A stretch of 64,000 nucleotides of DNA from positions 2,666,001-2,730,000 of the forward strand of contig NZ_CP034835.1 of assembly GCF_004014715.1 (NCBI RefSeq). Direction: 5' to 3'. Of the stretch, positions 1 to 9,210 are shown one piece after another. The notes under the pieces are model-generated. The model did not search any database and had not been told where the DNA came from. It saw only the letters and a list, made by a program, of their open reading frames with translations. The position numbers and the translations under genes were made by a program. Source of the DNA: Pseudoalteromonas sp. R3 (GTDB taxonomy: Bacteria > Pseudomonadota > Gammaproteobacteria > Enterobacterales > Alteromonadaceae). Numbering within the stretch: the stretch's first letter is position 1; every line of letters starts with the position of its first letter.

Positions 1-2671
1 TTACCCGCATCGCAATTTCATAGGTGTCCTGCTCACCCTCAAGGCATGCTTCTATTTTCTCCTCCCAGGCAATGCAGTCCTTTGGATGTACGAACTGGTC
101 TATGTCCTCGACAGACATAGTTGCCTGATTCCTGCCATAATCGATGCGTGGCTTAACGCAATAGCGATACACTTTTTTGTCCTCAAGGTGCCAGTCCCAT
201 AACTCATCACCACTGGCCCACAAGCTCAGCTCAAGACGCTGTTGCAGCTCATTCATCACTCGGTTGTCATTCACCACCTGGCGGAAGCGCGCCTGCCGTT
301 GCCTGAACCACAAAGCGAAGCTCAGCGTTAGTGCAACAACATAAAACGTTTTGGAATACCAGTCCCACCACCAGGGCGCTTTAATACGTATGGTGAAACT
401 ATGAACAGGCGACTTTTGATTGAAACGATTAACTGTGTATGTTTGTACCTGATAGCTTCCAGGCTCAAGTTTTAGCAGATTGATTTGCCTTACCCCATCA
501 GCCAGCTTTAGCCACTGCTCGCTCAGCCCAACGATGCGGTAAAAAAAGTTTAAGCGCTCAGAGCCATAGTCCAGACTGGAATAGTGTAAGGAGATGATGT
601 CCTGATCATAATTCAGAGATAATTTCTCTGTGAGTTCTGGTGCCAAAGTCAGCTCGCTACTGGCCTCAGGGTGTAATACCTCTCCAAGCAACTCGATACT
701 TGAGATTAACAAAGGACGGATCCCAAACGCGATGCGGATTTGCTCAGGATAAAATTGATTGAATCCTTTTGCCCCACCAATAAATACCCTACCATCGGGT
801 GCCAGCCAGGCGGCATTATAATTGAATTCATTATCCTGCACGCCGTCAACAACCAGAAAGTTGTCAATATTGTGGTCATGTATATTGACCCGACTCAGGC
901 CTCCACTGGTACCAAGCCAGACGTGCTGCTGCTGATCAAATACCATAGCCCAGATGGCCTCATTGGCGAGCCCGTCGGCTATCTTTAACACCTTTTCAAC
1001 TTCAAACTGTTTGTTCAGGATACTGACTCCTGACTCGCTGGCGACCCAGACTGCGCCGAGTGTATCACGTGCAAGCATAAAGACGATATCTGATGCCAAA
1101 CCATTATTTGTGGTCAGCGATTTAATAGTCTGGCCATCATAATGGAACAGGCCATCACCCACACTGCCAAAGAAAAAGCCATCACCATCGATCAAAACTG
1201 ACGACACATGATTCGGTGCTGAAACCGATGGTGCAAAAAATGGCAGAAGTTTTTTCTGAGCCTCATCGTAATAAAGTAATCCTAATGTACGCGAGCTCAA
1301 TAAAACTTGCTGCTTAAACACGGTGATGTCGTTAAAACTTAATTCGGGACCATTACCGAAATCAGGCGTAAAGTGCATGACCTCTCCATTGGAGAGGTTT
1401 AGCCTGGCCACACCTGCACCGCGTGAAGTCAACCACACGTGCTCATTTACAACCTGCACTTTGGTAATAAAGCTATTTGAGAAAGTGGCAAGCTGAGGGT
1501 AGACCTGCTCTGCCTTAATGAACTGTTGCTGTTGGAAAATATAGACCCCGCTGGAAGTCGCAACCCACAAGCGATCTGATGCATCCAGAGCAAAGCTACG
1601 AACATCCGAGTTTGCCAGAGGTGCATTTGGGTAGTTATATTCTCCTACATGACCAAAAGTCTCACTGAGCTGGCTGATGAAGTGCAGACCTCGGGTTTCT
1701 GTTCCAATCCACAGGTCACTATTACTGTCTCTGAAAACCGAGAGGATGCTGCTGTCTTGTAACCCTGACTTATTATTGCCCCTTTTATACCAGCGCTTTT
1801 TAATCTCACCTTTCATGTTAAGCAGATATACGCCATGGCTCGTGGCGACAAATAACTCCCCTGCAGACGCAAACACCGAGTGTAATACCAGCTTAGAATC
1901 CGATGCAATGTCACTTTGCCACAGTGCTCGCTCAAACAAAGTGTCATAAACTGTTAGCTTGTTATCCTTACCAATTAAAAATGCCCGCTCTCCGCTGATC
2001 ATCAGCGACTTAAAATCACCCGCCAACAATAGTGTCGTCATATCTGTCTGGCGATTGTTAACCACCAGCCCCTCATCAGACAGGTAATAAACCAAATTTT
2101 TATATACCGTTACATATCGAATAAAGTCGCCTTTCAGTGCCAATTCTTGCGGTAACAGCGTTGCTTTATCTATTACATAGTAAAAACCGTCTTCTGTAGT
2201 GACAGAAATTGCACTGCCCTGACAACCAATAGACTGAACCCGATCGGAGGGGATCAAAGGGCTAAAATCACTTAAAAAGCTCTGGAAACGGCCCGTGACG
2301 GTATGATAAACGCTGAGCCCTGTGCTGGTACCTATCCATAATGACTCGCCGCTATGACACAGCGCCGTGATAAAGGCCCCCGCCAATGAAAATGGATCCT
2401 GCTGGCGACTCGTAAATTGCTTGAATGAATGGCCATCAAAGCGGTTGAGGCCCGCTTGTGTACCAATCCAGATATAACCGAGTTGATCTTCTTCAATCGC
2501 AGTTATACTGACTTGACTGAGGCCGGACTCATAATCATAGTGACGCATCACCTGCGCCGTGTCAGAAAATACGGGCACGGCCACTAAAGGAGCTGAATAT
2601 AACCAGATCATCATCAGGATCAGGAAACTCACGCTTAATTTTGTGTGTTTTAAATGTTGTTGCTGATACAA
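1..2671 (-). CDS. Beta-propeller/Y_Y_Y/PAS membrane sensor, C-terminus missing
   Basis: About 890 residues are visible and the frame is still open at the left edge. The order is a signal peptide or anchor (hydrophobic run SVSFLILMMIWLYSAPLVA), many propeller-type repeats (first one contains GYIWIGTQAGLNRFDG), a Y_Y_Y domain near residues 680-750 (YRIVGLSEQW, LEPGSYQV), a membrane helix near 767-787 and a PAS_3-like domain (ELWDWHL, then VHPKDCIAWEE). Family knowledge: proteins of this build sense periplasmic ligands and end in a GGDEF, GGDEF-EAL or histidine kinase module; the output domain lies outside the window, so which one is unknown. I chose TTG at 2671 because AAGGTG lies just upstream; GTG at 2680 is the alternative. 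No ATG gives a full signal sequence. Confidence 0.8.
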   Translation of the reverse strand, partial: MYQQQHLKHTKLSVSFLILMMIWLYSAPLVAVPVFSDTAQVMRHYDYESGLSQVSITAIEEDQLGYIWIGTQAGLNRFDGHSFKQFTSRQQDPFSLAGAFITALCHSGESLWIGTSTGLSVYHTVTGRFQSFLSDFSPLIPSDRVQSIGCQGSAISVTTEDGFYYVIDKATLLPQELALKGDFIRYVTVYKNLVYYLSDEGLVVNNRQTDMTTLLLAGDFKSLMISGERAFLIGKDNKLTVYDTLFERALWQSDIASDSKLVLHSVFASAGELFVATSHGVYLLNMKGEIKKRWYKRGNNKSGLQDSSILSVFRDSNSDLWIGTETRGLHFISQLSETFGHVGEYNYPNAPLANSDVRSFALDASDRLWVATSSGVYIFQQQQFIKAEQVYPQLATFSNSFITKVQVVNEHVWLTSRGAGVARLNLSNGEVMHFTPDFGNGPELSFNDITVFKQQVLLSSRTLGLLYYDEAQKKLLPFFAPSVSAPNHVSSVLIDGDGFFFGSVGDGLFHYDGQTIKSLTTNNGLASDIVFMLARDTLGAVWVASESGVSILNKQFEVEKVLKIADGLANEAIWAMVFDQQQHVWLGTSGGLSRVNIHDHNIDNFLVVDGVQDNEFNYNAAWLAPDGRVFIGGAKGFNQFYPEQIRIAFGIRPLLISSIELLGEVLHPEASSELTLAPELTEKLSLNYDQDIISLHYSSLDYGSERLNFFYRIVGLSEQWLKLADGVRQINLLKLEPGSYQVQTYTVNRFNQKSPVHSFTIRIKAPWWWDWYSKTFYVVALTLSFALWFRQRQARFRQVVNDNRVMNELQQRLELSLWASGDELWDWHLEDKKVYRYCVKPRIDYGRNQATMSVEDIDQFVHPKDCIAWEEKIEACLEGEQDTYEIAMRV

Positions 2672-2749
2672 CCCTATCACCTTTTGCGCAGGCTCTTTGT
2701 TGTAACTATAGCAAAACTTTAAAATCCAGCTGAGATGTCGAGTATTGGG

Positions 2750-4618
2750 TTAACAGCGCGCGTCATCGTGTTCAGATAACGCAAATTCTGTAACCTCTCC
2801 ATCTGCGCGTAATAAACGGTAGCGACTCAGTCTGCCTTGTTGTAACTCAACCAGGCTAATTGCAGATGCACTTACTAAGTAGCGTTTACCAACACTATCA
2901 CTGTGGTGCTTTCGTACCGATAATTGCCAGCGTTTGGTAAACAGGTTAAACGGACTCCAGGGAGCAAAAAGCCAGGTGTCCAGTTTTTCCAATACATGCA
3001 ACAGACGCTTTGGAAATTCATTTTTTATGCCAGAAGACGTAAGCTGCCAGATCCGATTGTCGTGCCGGCCAAAGCGCGCCGCGACTGAAAAGCAGAATGA
3101 GTAGTGCACATCACCAGAGAGAATAATGGTCTCACAAGGTGTATCCTCACGCTTGAAAATATCGATCAGTTTTTTCGCTGCGCCCTCATGAGCCATCCAG
3201 TTTTCAACATCGACCACCAAAGGATGACCACATGCGTTGAAAACTGCCTGTATTGTTTCTATCGCTTTGACGCCAAATACCGGTGCCGGGCTCACCAGCA
3301 AGACAGAATCCTGGTTCAGCATCTGCTCCTGCAATTCCATCAAGGTTTCCCAGTCCATCAGACCACTGGGTTCATTGAAGTCCTGCTCATTGCGCCAACG
3401 ATGGGTACGCGTGTCTAACACCACGACTTTTGGTTGAGTGTCGAGGCAATAATGCCACTGTGTAAACCGGTGCAATGCTTTGTCAAAGCTGGTCAGAGCC
3501 CATTTATTGTGAGCTGTAAGGCTTTGCGTAAACCCATCGATTAACTTACCAGTCGCGCACAGTGCATCATTACCTAATCCCTGAAACAACCAGTATGCAA
3601 TTAAGCCATTGGCTATGATCCGTCTACTTGCCGGAGAATTGGCAATATTTTGCTCCCATCTCGCAGTTAGGTTCCAGTCGTCTGTCACATCATGATCGTC
3701 AAACATCATTAATGTGGAGACGTTAGCAAACAGCCGCTGGGCCGCCGGCAAAGTTTCAATAAAGCCCTGTAAAGCGCGCTTATCCGCGGCAAATTCAAGT
3801 GCCTGGGCATGGCTAAGATCGTGTCCATGTAGCTGCGATAAATCGACCAATTGCCAGGCCTGATAACTAAAGTTAAGCAAGTAGCAGGCAATAAACTCCT
3901 CAAGCGTGATCAGGTGATTACCAGCCTTAACACTCGAGAAATGTACCTCATCTTTTTTAAGCCAGTGGCCTATCGTCCACTTACTGCGTTCCTGCCAGGG
4001 CGTTTTCGGTAACCAATGATGGCGCTGATAGAGCTGCTGCTGCAAGGACTCTGGCAAAGTCAGAGAAACATTGTCCTCGGGGTAAATGCCGAGTAACGAG
4101 ATCAACCTATGTGCAGCCATAAGCATCGGACCCGCCACATCATCCGCATAAATCTGATCTCCGGACATCAGTAACAGCGAGGGACGTTTTGCCTTGTCAT
4201 GTAACGTCTGACACAGATAATCATCCGCAGTTGCCAGAGAGTCCCGGCTGTGATGATGAGGATTGCGGCACGAACCGTGGAGCACGCTATGAATGGTTTC
4301 GGGCACCACAATCTTGGGTGAATCAGTATAGCTGAGTGCACTTAGATCCAGCCAACTGCCATCCGCTTTGATGCGATAACTCAGGTTGGTATCACATTCA
4401 AAATGGCCGTGATTCGGGGTGATCAGCAAATAGCACAGATATAAGTAGGTACCCAACCTGATGTCGCTTTGCTCAACTGACACCTCAATCCCGTCTATTT
4501 CGAGCTCGAATTGCGGCGTTGCCGTGGTAACAAACTGCAGGCAAATTTGTTTAGGTTCTGCCCGGCGCACCATAGGGCCGAGCAATAGATAGGGTAAATT
4601 AGAATCGTTAGCTGGCAT
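2750..4618 (-). CDS. PhoD-like metallophosphatase (alkaline phosphatase D family)
   Basis: A 622-residue protein with PhoD-type metal-site motifs: HGSCRNPHHH, LLMSGDQIYADD, MMFDDHDVTDDWN and, towards the C-terminus, ILSGDVHYSF. These Asp/His/Asn motifs bind the metal centre of a phosphodiesterase or phosphomonoesterase. I see no signal peptide or Tat motif, so unlike classic secreted PhoD it may act in the cytoplasm, or it could belong to a related PhoD-like branch of unknown substrate. The longest frame starts at a TTG (4639); the ATG at 4618 is preferred and overlaps the end of tatD by 11 bp, which suggests translational coupling. It is the last gene of the tmk-holB-pilZ-tatD run. Confidence 0.8.
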   Translation of the reverse strand: MPANDSNLPYLLLGPMVRRAEPKQICLQFVTTATPQFELEIDGIEVSVEQSDIRLGTYLYLCYLLITPNHGHFECDTNLSYRIKADGSWLDLSALSYTDSPKIVVPETIHSVLHGSCRNPHHHSRDSLATADDYLCQTLHDKAKRPSLLLMSGDQIYADDVAGPMLMAAHRLISLLGIYPEDNVSLTLPESLQQQLYQRHHWLPKTPWQERSKWTIGHWLKKDEVHFSSVKAGNHLITLEEFIACYLLNFSYQAWQLVDLSQLHGHDLSHAQALEFAADKRALQGFIETLPAAQRLFANVSTLMMFDDHDVTDDWNLTARWEQNIANSPASRRIIANGLIAYWLFQGLGNDALCATGKLIDGFTQSLTAHNKWALTSFDKALHRFTQWHYCLDTQPKVVVLDTRTHRWRNEQDFNEPSGLMDWETLMELQEQMLNQDSVLLVSPAPVFGVKAIETIQAVFNACGHPLVVDVENWMAHEGAAKKLIDIFKREDTPCETIILSGDVHYSFCFSVAARFGRHDNRIWQLTSSGIKNEFPKRLLHVLEKLDTWLFAPWSPFNLFTKRWQLSVRKHHSDSVGKRYLVSASAISLVELQQGRLSRYRLLRADGEVTEFALSEHDDARC

Positions 4619-5396
4619 TACCGCGCTGAGCCAGGCCAAACAAACGGTAGAAATTCTCCGTTGTGGCGCTAGCTAACTCCTTGTAGCTTATCCCTTTTAA
4701 ATCTGCGATAAAATAAGCAACATCCTGCACATAGGCAGGTTGGTTGGTTTTACCACGATGCGGCACAGGCGCCAGATAAGGAGAGTCTGTTTCAATTAAC
4801 AGTCTGTCCAAAGGCAAACGCCTCACAACATCTTGTAGCTCTGTGGCGTTTTTAAAAGTAACAATCCCAGAGATCGAAATATAGAACCCCATATCAATGG
4901 CCTGCTTTGCCATATCCCAGTTCTCGGTAAAGCAGTGCAATACACCACCGCATTGCTGTGCCTGATGTGCACGCATAATATCCAGGGTATCTTGTCTGGC
5001 ATCGCGAGTATGAATTATCAGTGGCTTGTTAAGCTCATTGGCAATATCAATATGCTGTGCAAAGCTGTCTCTTTGCACCTGATGCGTATCTTTTGAATAA
5101 TAATAATCCAACCCTGTCTCGCCGATTGCAACGACCTTAGGGTGCTGAGCAAGCTCTTTCAATAGCGCCGGGTCTAGCGCATCGTCCTGGTTTAACGGGT
5201 GTACACCGCAAGATGCTGACACATCCTCAAAGGGGAGAATTTTTTCCAGCATAGCCGGAAATTGAGCCAGGGTAACGCTCACACATAAAAAGTGTTCAAC
5301 CTGCTTAGCTCTGGCATCCGTGAGGATTTCAGGTAACCCTTTACCCAGTTTATCAAAGTCCAGTCTGTCAAGGTGACAATGAGAATCTACAATCAT
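4608..5396 (-). CDS. tatD: TatD family metal-dependent hydrolase/DNase
   Basis: A 262-residue TIM-barrel hydrolase, full length for the family. The N-terminal VDSHCHLD motif supplies metal-binding histidines; further markers are ETGLDYYY, IIHTRDA, HCFTEN and the C-terminal TDSPYLAP. Family members are Mg-dependent 3'-5' exonucleases involved in DNA repair and turnover; some act as D-aminoacyl-tRNA deacylases. It sits directly after the PilZ gene, in the common gammaproteobacterial order tmk-holB-pilZ-tatD, so it is probably co-transcribed with them. Confidence 0.93.
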   Translation of the reverse strand: MIVDSHCHLDRLDFDKLGKGLPEILTDARAKQVEHFLCVSVTLAQFPAMLEKILPFEDVSASCGVHPLNQDDALDPALLKELAQHPKVVAIGETGLDYYYSKDTHQVQRDSFAQHIDIANELNKPLIIHTRDARQDTLDIMRAHQAQQCGGVLHCFTENWDMAKQAIDMGFYISISGIVTFKNATELQDVVRRLPLDRLLIETDSPYLAPVPHRGKTNQPAYVQDVAYFIADLKGISYKELASATTENFYRLFGLAQRGNAS

Positions 5397-5404
5397 AACT
5401 ACTC

Positions 5405-5731
5405 TTACATGGTGTAGGTGGGCTTACCGGAGTTCAGCATAGTGCCCAGCATTTTTACTATTTTATCGTTCAGTAACTCGTCTTCTGCTTCAAACCCAAC
5501 TCCTATTCCCGGCGGGTTTGAGTTTTGCGCGCCCTGTGGTGTGATCCAAACAACCTTACCGGTCACTACATCTTCTTCGAGGGCATCGGGCAAAGTAATA
5601 CGTAACGTTAACGCCTGCCCCATTTCGAAGCGACTATTGGTTTGCACAAACAAACCGCCACTTTTTTGGTATGGCATGTAACTGCGATATAGTTCGTCGT
5701 TGTCTTCAAAATCGACTAGTAATTCTTGCAC
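5405..5731 (-). CDS. Type IV pilus-type PilZ domain protein
   Basis: About 108 residues, close to the size of PilZ of type IV pilus systems. It begins VQELLVDFED and carries GGLFVQT, LTLRITLP and GKVVWITP, the pattern of the PilZ beta-barrel. In Pseudomonas PilZ is needed for pilus assembly and often does not itself bind c-di-GMP; the arginine motif RxxxR is not evident here. The longest frame starts at 5770 and would overlap holB by 31 bp. GTG at 5731 is preferred because AGGAG stands five bases before it, leaving an 8-bp gap after holB. Confidence 0.85.
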   Translation of the reverse strand: MQELLVDFEDNDELYRSYMPYQKSGGLFVQTNSRFEMGQALTLRITLPDALEEDVVTGKVVWITPQGAQNSNPPGIGVGFEAEDELLNDKIVKMLGTMLNSGKPTYTM

Positions 5732-5739
5732 CTTGACTC

Positions 5740-6645
5740 CTATCTTAAGGTTTGCTGCAACTGATAGCATAATCGTGACAGACTCAGGGACAAGTTTAAG
5801 CCTAACACAGTATGCTGGTCTACTGAAAACCGCCTCACTATCGCAATGGCTGCCTGCGCTTTGCTAAAATCAAGTTGCCTTGCCACTATCTGATTGTTGA
5901 TGGCCGCCAGAGCAAATCCGCAAAATACCTTTACCAGGCTAGTGTCAGTTTGCAGTGCTTTTGCCAGTGTATCGCTATCAACGCCTTCGCTGAGACGCTG
6001 CGCGGTTTGCCACAAGTAATCAATATCCTTGAGTTGCTGCGTCTGTGACCACTTTTGTAATAATAGCGGCTGCGACATAAAGTTGCTGACCCAGGGAAAT
6101 TGACTGGTGAGGATCCCCTGCTGTGCAAGCCACGCTTCTACCGCGTTACCATCGAACACACCCACATTCAACTTGTTGCAGCGGCTCAAAACCGTCGCAG
6201 CCACGCGTGCACTGTCATTACACAGCAGCAACAGGTAGCGCCCACTGGCGGGTTCCTCAAGCGTTTTCAATAGCGCATTAGCAGCCGACTCAGTGAGCTT
6301 TTCAATGCCGTCGATAACAACAACCTTGTTTCCTCCTTGCTGAGCCGAGTGAAATATAAACTCATTCAAACCTCGGATCGCATCAACACTAATACTTTGA
6401 GTTTCAGCTGTTATCAGTAGTTTGTCCGGATGATTGTCAGCCTCAACAAGCAAACAGCTTTTACATTGTCCACAAGGAAATAGCGACGTACCAGCTTGTT
6501 TGCACAGCAGCGCTGCTGCAAGTGACTGGGCCAGCTCAAGCTTTCCAACACCGACCATGCCATAAAACAACTGAGCATGATGAAATCGCTGTTGTTGATA
6601 GCTCGTCTGTAGTTGAGTTAATACCGGTTCTAGCCATGGGTACAT
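5740..6645 (-). CDS. holB: DNA polymerase III delta' subunit
   Basis: A 301-residue AAA+ clamp-loader subunit. It shows a Walker-A-like GMVGVGK (about residues 29-36), a zinc-binding cluster (CKQAG...CGQCKSC), KTLEEPASGRYLLLL and an SRC motif (VLSRCNKLNV) that contacts neighbouring ATPase sites. Delta' completes the clamp loader with DnaX (52.5-55.1 kb here) and delta and helps load the beta clamp. It lies 13 bp after tmk and just before pilZ, as in many gammaproteobacteria. Confidence 0.94.
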   Translation of the reverse strand: MYPWLEPVLTQLQTSYQQQRFHHAQLFYGMVGVGKLELAQSLAAALLCKQAGTSLFPCGQCKSCLLVEADNHPDKLLITAETQSISVDAIRGLNEFIFHSAQQGGNKVVVIDGIEKLTESAANALLKTLEEPASGRYLLLLCNDSARVAATVLSRCNKLNVGVFDGNAVEAWLAQQGILTSQFPWVSNFMSQPLLLQKWSQTQQLKDIDYLWQTAQRLSEGVDSDTLAKALQTDTSLVKVFCGFALAAINNQIVARQLDFSKAQAAIAIVRRFSVDQHTVLGLNLSLSLSRLCYQLQQTLR

Positions 6646-6658
6646 ATCATCACACCAG

Positions 6659-7312
6659 TTAACTGTTGTTGTCTTGCTGACGGCTAGCCGCTACCAACGA
6701 ATCAACGACTTTTAAACATGCATTCAGCACAGTCTGTTTATCTTGCGATGCATCAATCACACTAAAGCGCGCTGGCTCAGCTTGTGCCTGGACCAGATAG
6801 CCTTGCCGTGCACGGTGCAAAAACTCCATTTTCTCATCTTCCATACGATCTAGCCCTTCGCCACGTTGATTCACGCGTGTTAAACCAAGTTCTGGGTCCA
6901 AATCCAAAATGATATTCATATCGGGTTTAAAGCCGCCCAGCGCCAATTCATTAATTGTCGTGATGGTCTTAAGGTCGATGCCTCGCGCATAATGTTGAAA
7001 GCTGAATGTCGCGGCATCAAAACGATCGGAGATCACAACCTTCCCCGCTGCTAGTGCCGGCAGGATCTTTTCTTCGACATGCTGTGCCCGTGCCGCACCA
7101 AACAGCATAAGCTCAGTGACAGAACCCATTTCGGGCGTGCTGGGATCTAAAATAACAGTACGGATCTTCTCACCTATTGGCGTACCGCCCGGCTCACGAG
7201 TCAGTACAACGTCAAAACCCTGTTGCTCAAGATAATCGGCAATGCCCTGAATCACGGTTGTTTTGCCTGCTCCATTACTGCCATCACAAACCAACATAAA
7301 ACCTTTATTCAT
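6659..7312 (-). CDS. tmk: Thymidylate kinase (dTMP kinase)
   Basis: A 217-residue kinase that converts dTMP to dTDP. The P-loop reads CDGSNGAGKTT near the N-terminus, followed by LTREPGGTPIGE and ISDRFDAATFSFQ (the DR[FY] substrate motif), then LDLDPELGLTRVNQRGE with the LID region. The longest frame begins at a GTG (7333); ATG at 7312, giving MNKGFMLVCDG, matches family length. It heads a minus-strand operon with holB, pilZ, tatD and the PhoD-like gene. Glycine-rich loop position 3 is Ser-Asn where E. coli has Leu-Glu, a mild variation only. Confidence 0.94.
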   Translation of the reverse strand: MNKGFMLVCDGSNGAGKTTVIQGIADYLEQQGFDVVLTREPGGTPIGEKIRTVILDPSTPEMGSVTELMLFGAARAQHVEEKILPALAAGKVVISDRFDAATFSFQHYARGIDLKTITTINELALGGFKPDMNIILDLDPELGLTRVNQRGEGLDRMEDEKMEFLHRARQGYLVQAQAEPARFSVIDASQDKQTVLNACLKVVDSLVAASRQQDNNS

Positions 7313-7455
7313 ACACACTCTCTGCGGTACCACTGAATACCGAATACAATTATCTGAAAATGAGCGCCATTATATCCGTTTCACGTCATCATCAGTAGGA
7401 TTAATTCGTTGAATAGTGTACCGTTTACTGCATTAATCGATTTTCGCAAGGAAAA

Positions 7456-8520
7456 ATGATGCAAATTGATCTTCATCACGCCATGACCTGGGTTGTGGCA
7501 CGAGATGCTGGCTTCTCTCCAGCTCAGGCCACCACCATAGCGCACGCCGCACAGTATGTAGACGACGCCACTAACTATGGCCACATTGAGTTTGACAATG
7601 GCGCCACTTATGAGCGGATAGCAACTGCACATAAAATGCTTGAGTATCGAAACCTGGATAGCCTCAAAAATATGAAAGTCTGGGTGCCATTTCATTTTTT
7701 GCCGGGCAACGGCGGCTTACCGGCAGGCGAAAACCCGAGCGGTAGCTTTATTCAGAAACTGGTGTGCCGTCCACATTCACATGTCGCAAAAGACATGGTT
7801 GCAGAGGTACTGGCAGATAAAGACCGCCCATATTCATTACACCGACTGGGGATCACGGCTCATGTGTTTATCGATACCTGGGGACATAGGGGCTTTGCGG
7901 GCGTTGATCATCCGGTAAACCATGTTCGCGACATCACAGATCATAATGGCCAGGTACATCATCGCCTGATTGATAAAGTCACCAACTATTTCGCCAATAT
8001 TCTGCAAGACAATATTCCAAGCCTTGGCCATGGTCAGGCGCTCTCTCACCCAGATCTTCCTCACCAGCATTGGTCTTATACAAACGGTCTGGGGGAGCGC
8101 ATTGAGCGCAACAACCCCAGTGACTTTTTGCAGGCGGCAGACGAGTTGTGTAAGGTTTTTCAAACTTATCTGGTAAAGCCCATTACCGGACTCTCACCAC
8201 AAGTACGCAAAGAGATTGCTCAGTGTTTTAACCAGTTTGTCAGCGATAATGGCGAAACACGTCATCAACAGTGGCTGGATGCGATTGCAAACGATCGTTT
8301 CGGTCTGGGTGCCCACCAACTCAGCTACATTGCAAAAGGTCATGGCTCATGGAAACACCTGGCACTTGGAACAACGTTGGAAAAAGGTGACGAGCGTTGT
8401 TACCAGTATCATTCAGGTTTTCTTAATTCTGACTGGAAACATTTTCATGATGCGGCGAAGAAACACCGTCAGAGCATCATTTTGGATATCCTGCCCAGAT
8501 ATGGTATTTGTGTCAGCTAG
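7456..8520 (+). CDS. DUF6765-type conserved protein
   Basis: A 354-residue protein of unknown function that I believe belongs to the DUF6765 group. It is rich in spaced histidines and acidic residues (DLHHAMTWVVARDAGF near the start, AQYVDDATNYGHI, HRLGITAHVFIDTWGHRGF, HPVNHVRD), which suggests a helical metal-binding fold like zinc-dependent phospholipase C or S1/P1 nucleases; that link is inference. No signal peptide is visible. It is transcribed divergently from tmk and has a good ribosome site (AAGGA) before two adjacent ATGs (7456 and 7459). A bidirectional hairpin follows. Confidence 0.7.
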   Translation: MMQIDLHHAMTWVVARDAGFSPAQATTIAHAAQYVDDATNYGHIEFDNGATYERIATAHKMLEYRNLDSLKNMKVWVPFHFLPGNGGLPAGENPSGSFIQKLVCRPHSHVAKDMVAEVLADKDRPYSLHRLGITAHVFIDTWGHRGFAGVDHPVNHVRDITDHNGQVHHRLIDKVTNYFANILQDNIPSLGHGQALSHPDLPHQHWSYTNGLGERIERNNPSDFLQAADELCKVFQTYLVKPITGLSPQVRKEIAQCFNQFVSDNGETRHQQWLDAIANDRFGLGAHQLSYIAKGHGSWKHLALGTTLEKGDERCYQYHSGFLNSDWKHFHDAAKKHRQSIILDILPRYGICVS

Positions 8521-8528
8521 AAAAAAGA

Positions 8529-8556
8529 TCACCGCGATCCAGGTTGATCGCGGTGA
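8529..8556. terminator. Bidirectional hairpin terminator
   Basis: Perfect 11-bp arms TCACCGCGATC / GATCGCGGTGA with a six-base loop lie between the convergent stops at 8520 and 8566. An A-run precedes the stem, giving a T-run for the minus-strand gene. Confidence 0.8.
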
Positions 8557-8565
8557 AATAGCAAT

Positions 8566-8997
8566 TTATTCAGGCTTGAGCGTGACTTCCTGATCTTTAA
8601 CACCTGCGTAAAAAACCACAATCTGTGCGGCTTCTTTACCAATATTTTTGCCCCAGTGCCAGGTATTGAGTACTTCGACTATGGTGTCGCCGGCCTTAAT
8701 ATGTAAGGTCTCACCGGTTTGTGTCTCAACCATTAGCTCACCTTGTATCATCAAACCAGCATTAATGTAAGGGTGCTTGTGGATAGGCAAAGTCTGTCCG
8801 GCAGGAATGGTAAAGCGCATGATCCGTACTTCCGGCTGGCCTTTTGGGTAGGCAGGCAGGGTTGCGCCGTTCCAGCTCTGATGCTGTTTTGTCAGAGTTT
8901 CTACTTTTATCTGCTCGGTGCTGTGCGCTGTTTCTGCACTGATACTCGCAAAACTCAACAGTAAAAAAGCCGGCAAGGTAAAAAGGGTACTGTGCAT
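8566..8997 (-). CDS. Periplasmic single-domain cupin protein
   Basis: A 143-residue protein with a signal peptide (MHSTLFTLPAFLLLSFASISA) and one cupin barrel. The metal-site motif is visible as IPAGQTLPIHKHPYINAGLMIQGE, shortened here to its core PIHKHPYINAG, followed by IKAGDTIVEVLNTWHWGKN. The double HxH...E then H pattern fits a metal-binding cupin. The substrate cannot be read from the sequence. It ends at the shared terminator 8529-8556 and its upstream region holds the MITE-like element. Confidence 0.78.
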   Translation of the reverse strand: MHSTLFTLPAFLLLSFASISAETAHSTEQIKVETLTKQHQSWNGATLPAYPKGQPEVRIMRFTIPAGQTLPIHKHPYINAGLMIQGELMVETQTGETLHIKAGDTIVEVLNTWHWGKNIGKEAAQIVVFYAGVKDQEVTLKPE

Positions 8998-9046
8998 ATA
9001 GGTTGATCCTTGTAAGTTTTTTGTATCCTAATACGACAATGTGACT

Positions 9047-9210
9047 TATACCAATTTGCTTAATTAAGTGTTCTATTTTGAGGCAAGAAAATATCGTCGA
9101 TAACAAGGCAGAAATTTTGCTATTTAGTTGTTCTAAATGATAAATTTCTAACACAGTTAGCGGCATATTTGCTCCTTCAAATTGAACAGGTATTAAATGA
9201 AATTGGTATT
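9047..9210. repeat. MITE-like foldback element
   Basis: About 164 bp bounded by imperfect inverted repeats. The left end reads TATACCAATTT and the right end, reversed, AATACCAATTT; similarity continues for roughly 50 bp each way (TGTTC[TA]ATTTG[A]AGG). The interior folds again on itself (ATTTAG...CTAAAT, AGAAATTT...AAATTTCT). It has no coding capacity. The outermost bases supply the TAA stop of the kinase gene that ends at 9209. I associate this kind of intergenic element with Pseudoalteromonas genomes; no second complete copy is in the window. Confidence 0.6.
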
